Source: Agrobacterium cucumeris (GTDB lineage Bacteria; Pseudomonadota; Alphaproteobacteria; Rhizobiales; Rhizobiaceae). Taken from it: a DNA stretch of 64,000 nt. Under the pieces are notes generated by a model. That model was not told the DNA's origin, did not search any database, and saw only the letters and a program-made list of their open reading frames with translations. The stretch is taken from positions 310,001 to 374,000 of the forward strand of contig NZ_CP080388.1 in the NCBI RefSeq assembly GCF_030036535.1, written 5' to 3'. Shown here piece after piece: positions 60,434-64,000 of the stretch (within the stretch, counting starts at the first letter, position 1; every line of letters starts with the position of its first letter). The translations under genes were made by a program, and so were the position numbers.

Positions 60434-61739
60434 GCAGGAAAAAGCCGGCGTCACGAATGCGTCTCTTCTAAAGCATTCCGCCGCAGTAATGGTTCTCGCC
60501 ATCGGCCTGCTCGTCGGATTGGGCGGCTGGGCAGCCATGGCAAAGCTTGCCGGCGCAGTCGTCGCCACGGGACGGGTCGTCGTCGAAGGCAACTCCAAGA
60601 AAATCCAGCACCTTTCCGGCGGAATTGTCAGCGAGATCAGGGTCGCCGAAGGCGACAGGGTCGATGCAGGGCAGATTTTGCTGCGGCTGAGCGACACGAT
60701 CGTTCAGGCCAATTTATCCATCGTTGAGAACACGCTCGCGCAACTTTATTCGCGCCGTGCCCGGCTGCGCGCCGAGATTACCGAGGCCTCGTCTTTCACC
60801 GTGCCGGAAGATCTGGTGGAATTGACCAATCCGAAATCCGCCAGGACATTCATCGACAGCGAACAGGGGCTTTTTAACAGCCGCCTCAGCGCGCTGACCG
60901 GCATGAAAAAACAGCTGGCAACGCGCAAGGAGCAACTTCTTGATGAGGCGCGAGGCATGGGCGTTCAGGTTGAGGCAACAGAAAACGAGCTTGCCATCGT
61001 CAAGGAGGATGTTTCCAAGACGCAGGAACTTTACAGCAAGGGGCTCGTCACGCTTCAGCGGCTCAATCTCTTGAAGCGGCAGCTGTCCAACCTCGAAGGC
61101 CAGCAGGGCCAATATATGGCGGCCCGCGCCCAGACGGTGGGCAAGATGAGTGAAATGGACCTGCAGTTGCTGCAGCTCGACGAAGACCGCAAGTCCGAAG
61201 TTACCAAAGACCTGACATCGGTCGAGGCAACGGTCGCCGAATACGAAGAACGGCTTGCCGCAACCCGCGATCAGCTGGATCGCCTTGATATTCGCTCACC
61301 GATCGCCGGGCGTGTCTATCAGCTTTCCGTGCACAATATAAACGGCGTCATTCAGCCGGGTGAAGTGCTGATGCTGGTGGTGCCGGAGAAAGACGACCTT
61401 GCAATCGAAGCGGACATACTTCCGCGAGACATTGACCAGATTTACGTCGGCCAGCCGGTCACCATCCGGTTCACGGCCTTCAACCAGAGCACGACACCTG
61501 ATATCGTTGCCGAAGTCGCCATCGTCGCTCCCGATCTACAGATGGATTCCCGAACCGGAGCCTCCTTTTACACCCTGCGGATCAAACCGGATAAGATCGG
61601 GATGCATCATCTTCCGGGCGGAAAACTATACCCGGGAATGCCGGCGGAAGTCTTCATACAGACGAGTGAGAGAAGCGTTCTGTCCTATTTCGTGAAACCG
61701 TTTCAGGACCGGCTTAATAAAACGTTCATACAGGAATAA
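60426..61739 (+). CDS. Type I secretion membrane fusion protein (HlyD/PrtE family)
   Basis: 437 residues. The single anchor near residues 18-40 (AVMVLAIGLLVGLGGWAAMAKLAGAVV) precedes the lipoyl-like motif STKKIQ-type region (GNSKKIQHLSGGIVSEIRVAEGDRV), a long coiled coil (about 90-280) and the closing beta-domain (DIRSPIAGRVYQLSVHNINGVIQPGEVLMLVVPEKDDL). It links the ABC exporter to an outer-membrane TolC-like channel, which is not encoded nearby. The start overlaps the ATPase gene by eight bases. Confidence 0.94.
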   Translation: MVEQEKAGVTNASLLKHSAAVMVLAIGLLVGLGGWAAMAKLAGAVVATGRVVVEGNSKKIQHLSGGIVSEIRVAEGDRVDAGQILLRLSDTIVQANLSIVENTLAQLYSRRARLRAEITEASSFTVPEDLVELTNPKSARTFIDSEQGLFNSRLSALTGMKKQLATRKEQLLDEARGMGVQVEATENELAIVKEDVSKTQELYSKGLVTLQRLNLLKRQLSNLEGQQGQYMAARAQTVGKMSEMDLQLLQLDEDRKSEVTKDLTSVEATVAEYEERLAATRDQLDRLDIRSPIAGRVYQLSVHNINGVIQPGEVLMLVVPEKDDLAIEADILPRDIDQIYVGQPVTIRFTAFNQSTTPDIVAEVAIVAPDLQMDSRTGASFYTLRIKPDKIGMHHLPGGKLYPGMPAEVFIQTSERSVLSYFVKPFQDRLNKTFIQE

Positions 61740-61930
61740 GCTTCTTTTTGCTGCATGTTATCCAAATGAAAACATTCACAAAATATGCGGGTCGATACTC
61801 AGTATAGTTAAAAATAAGCGTAAATTAGTCTCTTGTTTTATTATTTTTTATGGATTAAATATCGTAGGCATTGCTAAGTTTAGAGTAAATTTCAATTCAT
61901 TTCAGTCTCAAAAATTTATAGGAGAGTAAC
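61740..61930 (+). promoter_or_regulatory. AT-rich leader region of the RTX-like gene
   Basis: About 190 bases of strongly AT-rich DNA separate the adaptor gene from the RTX-like gene. No clear terminator is visible. The composition and length suggest an independent promoter for the secreted protein, but no single -35/-10 pair stands out. Confidence 0.35.
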
Positions 61931-62893
61931 ATGGCATTAACTGTCACTTTCGGTAATGGCGGCGCTTCGACGGTTTCGTCGCTCACCAATCTCATCGATC
62001 AGGAAGCTTACAAGCTCCTCACGGAATCGACGACGCAGACCAAGAACGGCTCCTCGCTCAATTCCGGCGTCGTTGATGTCGGCGCCGTTTCGGTTCCCGG
62101 CAGCAGCGTGGGCGGCAAGGTCGATGTTGGATACGACGCCAGCACCAACAGCTTCAATTTCGACGTGACGTCGGCATGGAACTCGGTGAAAAACGTTCTC
62201 GCCAAGTCCGACTCCGCAGAAAACCTTTCGTTCAAGGATTTCGTGCAGGTTGACGTTCACCTTGGCGGCACCACCGCTTCCAACGTTGAAGTTCTCAATG
62301 CCAAGCGTGGTAATATCTCCACCGGCTCGGGCAATGACACGGTCACCCTCTCACTTCTGTCGAACGACAAAGCCTGGGTAAACGCCTTCAACATCGACAC
62401 CGGTGCCGGCAACGACACCATCATCGTCAAGGCGGGCTCGGCCCTTAATGATCTGTCTTCGGCGGGCGCAGGCGGCGTTGCTGCCGGCACCAATGTCGTA
62501 AACGGCGGCAAGGGCATCACCGACGGTAGCGCAACCTCTGTCACGATCAACGCTGGTGACGGCAACGACACGATTGATCTTAGCGGCGTCAAGCTCGCTT
62601 CGTCGCTGGTAACCGGCGGCAAGGGCATCGATCACATCATCGCCAGCGGCGGTGCCGATACTTTCGTGTTCAATCTCGGCGACATGGCCAAGAGCCTTGC
62701 GACCGACTCCATCAGTGGCTTCAACGCCAGCGTGGACAAGCTCAAGCTGGTTGGCACGACAATCTCGGACTGGACGCTGTCGAACTTCGGCGACGACACC
62801 GTCCTCGACTACAATGTGGACGGCGCGCACAAGGGTGAAAAAATCATCGTTTCAGGTGTTCACCTTACCGGCAGCGGCTGGTTCACCGCATAA
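61931..62893 (+). CDS. Small RTX-type calcium-binding protein, probable type I secretion substrate
   Basis: 320 residues with no Sec signal peptide and no cysteine. Three GxGNDT nonapeptide-type motifs (residues 132-137, 158-163, 209-214) and a GGADTFVF at 240-247 are those of RTX/hemolysin-type beta-rolls that fold on calcium outside the cell. The C-terminus (GVHLTGSGWFTA) is short and uncharged, compatible with a type I signal. AGGAGAG precedes the ATG. The exporter ATPase and adaptor are directly upstream and a strong terminator follows. The first 125 residues resemble no enzyme I know, so it may be structural or adhesive. Confidence 0.85.
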   Translation: MALTVTFGNGGASTVSSLTNLIDQEAYKLLTESTTQTKNGSSLNSGVVDVGAVSVPGSSVGGKVDVGYDASTNSFNFDVTSAWNSVKNVLAKSDSAENLSFKDFVQVDVHLGGTTASNVEVLNAKRGNISTGSGNDTVTLSLLSNDKAWVNAFNIDTGAGNDTIIVKAGSALNDLSSAGAGGVAAGTNVVNGGKGITDGSATSVTINAGDGNDTIDLSGVKLASSLVTGGKGIDHIIASGGADTFVFNLGDMAKSLATDSISGFNASVDKLKLVGTTISDWTLSNFGDDTVLDYNVDGAHKGEKIIVSGVHLTGSGWFTA

Positions 62894-62938
62894 TTCTCTC
62901 AAAGAGAATTTGCATTAGCAGCGCCATTGCCTAAAATG

Positions 62939-62977
62939 ATCGTGGTCCGGATCGTATATCCGGACCACGATTTTTTT
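62939..62977 (+). terminator. Terminator after the RTX-like gene
   Basis: ATCGTGGTCCGGAT and ATCCGGACCACGAT form a perfect 14-bp stem around CGTAT and are followed by seven T residues. It is one of the strongest terminators in the window. Confidence 0.92.
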
Positions 62978-63042
62978 GTCCTGAAATTTCTCATTCTCTT
63001 TTGAACTTTTAGATTTTATCAAAAACTTTTCAGAGCACCGAG

Positions 63043-64000
63043 ATGGAACAGAAAAAGTCGCGCGACAATAGTTATGATGTCGCCAAAGGCCTGTGCATGA
63101 TCCTTGTGGTTTTCGGTCACGCGGAAAGGGGACTAAGCGTTTCCGGCGCACCACCGCAATTCAGCCTTCTGGGATTTTTCGACTACACGATCTATACTTT
63201 TCATATGCCGTTTTTTTTCTTCGTTTCGGGGCTTTTTTTCTCATCTGGAAAAACGACGGACCCCAGAGATTTCCTGGGCAAGCTGGGAAAAAATATCGCT
63301 TATCCCTATCTGTTCTGGTCGCTCCTGCACGGCAGCCTCATGGTTGCCATGGGGCGTCTCGGCCTCACAAATACTGTCATTGATTTTACCAGAATTCTCG
63401 AAATCCTGTGGAATCCGATCAGTCCCTTCTGGTTTCTCTACGCGCTGTTTTTCTGCCAGCTCGCATCCTTTGTTTTAACACAGCTATCCGCGCTAGTCCG
63501 CCTGGCACTCGCACTTGTTCTTTTCACACTGCTTTATTCACTCAGCCATTCCGTCCTCTGGGATATCGCCTACGGCTTCGTGTATTTCACACTCGGCATC
63601 GTCGCGAAACAATATGGTTTTCAGCAGCGACGATACGATACGCGCTCATTTCTCGGACTGCTCGTAGCCTTTGCAATTTCAGCCTATTTGTCATGGCAAG
63701 CCGAGATTCCCGAAAGGCTCCCATTTATCTCCGCTGTTCTCGGCATCTTTCTGGTGATCGCACTATCGCAAATTCTCGCGAGGAGCGAAAACGCGATATC
63801 GTCCGTATTTGAAACGCTTGGGAGACTGTCCGTCGGCATTTATGTCATGCACATCATCGCCATCGGCTTTGGCCGGGCTGTTGCAGTAAAACTGTTTCAG
63901 GTGACAGATATGGCAAGCCTTCTGGCAATCACGACAATCATCGGTGTTGCGCTGCCGGCCATCGTTCAAATGGCCGCCATCCGCCTTGGCATCCATGAGT
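63043..64000 (+). CDS. Acyltransferase family 3 membrane protein, 3' end outside the window
   Basis: 319 codons are visible and the frame is open at the right edge. The sequence begins MEQKKSRDNSYDVAKGLCMI, continues with LVVFGHAERG (the conserved family His) and then YTFHMPFFFFVSGLFFSSGK, followed by several membrane spans (ISPFWFLYALFFCQLASFVL) and LGRLSVGIYVMHIIAIGF. This is the layout of OafA/NodX-type O-acyltransferases that acetylate surface or exported polysaccharides. The ATG at 63043 is preceded by GAGCACCGAG. It may modify the glycan made by enzymes such as the GT4 protein upstream. Confidence 0.88.
   Translation, partial: MEQKKSRDNSYDVAKGLCMILVVFGHAERGLSVSGAPPQFSLLGFFDYTIYTFHMPFFFFVSGLFFSSGKTTDPRDFLGKLGKNIAYPYLFWSLLHGSLMVAMGRLGLTNTVIDFTRILEILWNPISPFWFLYALFFCQLASFVLTQLSALVRLALALVLFTLLYSLSHSVLWDIAYGFVYFTLGIVAKQYGFQQRRYDTRSFLGLLVAFAISAYLSWQAEIPERLPFISAVLGIFLVIALSQILARSENAISSVFETLGRLSVGIYVMHIIAIGFGRAVAVKLFQVTDMASLLAITTIIGVALPAIVQMAAIRLGIHE

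Overview
The window looks like a chromosomal segment of an alphaproteobacterium of the Agrobacterium/Rhizobium lineage. The grounds are the high GC content, the families encoded (sitABCD with Mur-type boxes, AztD with a Zur-type box, ugp, xyl, uronate TRAP genes) and intergenic palindromes of the rhizobial RIME type. No rRNA, tRNA, CRISPR array, phage or IS element was seen. It is a dense metabolic and transport region with 52 complete protein genes and two genes cut by the window edges (a CobW-family GTPase at the left, an acyltransferase at the right).

Layout. 1-4.8 kb: 5' end of a zinc-regulated CobW GTPase, then the ugpBAEC glycerol-3-phosphate ABC operon. 4.8-6.2 kb: a glyoxalase-related protein and an OmpW porin. 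6.5-10.6 kb: xylose genes xylA and xylB with a LacI-type regulator. 11-14.6 kb: an EmrAB-like drug efflux operon divergent from its TetR-type repressor, with two palindromic operators between them. 14.8-21.9 kb: TerC, an SLC13 permease, gltX, lysS and a low-complexity membrane protein. 22.2-25.7 kb: sitABCD manganese/iron ABC transporter behind two Mur-type boxes. 25.8-31 kb: DUF1328 microprotein, SDR/IclR divergent pair, transaldolase/SorC divergent pair, and an Ada-type methyltransferase. 31.3-37.4 kb: a hexuronate operon (GntR regulator, TRAP transporter, zinc dehydrogenase, mannonate dehydratase). 38-41.1 kb: ketoglutarate-semialdehyde dehydrogenase and the zinc chaperone AztD, which carries the same Zur-like box as the gene at the left edge.

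41.2-47.2 kb is the most unusual region. A four-gene operon encodes a cytoplasmic SsuA-fold protein, an SsuD-like flavin monooxygenase lacking most of the usual active-site residues, and a fused TRAP transporter with its binding protein. It is divergent from an ArsR-family regulator plus a glutathione transferase, with AT-rich palindromes between. I read it as a candidate uptake and oxidation system for an unknown organosulfur or related compound. 47.2-56.8 kb: a dipeptide-type ABC transporter split over two transcription units, together with a SelA-like PLP enzyme, an amidohydrolase, a RidA protein and an IclR regulator. A 19-bp element is shared by the two promoters.

57.2-64 kb: a surface and secretion region of lower GC content, with a GT4 glycosyltransferase, a two-component type I secretion system, a small RTX-type substrate directly downstream and the start of an acyltransferase-3 gene. 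Start codons were moved inward from the longest ORF wherever a Shine-Dalgarno sequence or family alignment supported it. Family assignments rest on sequence recognition without database searches.
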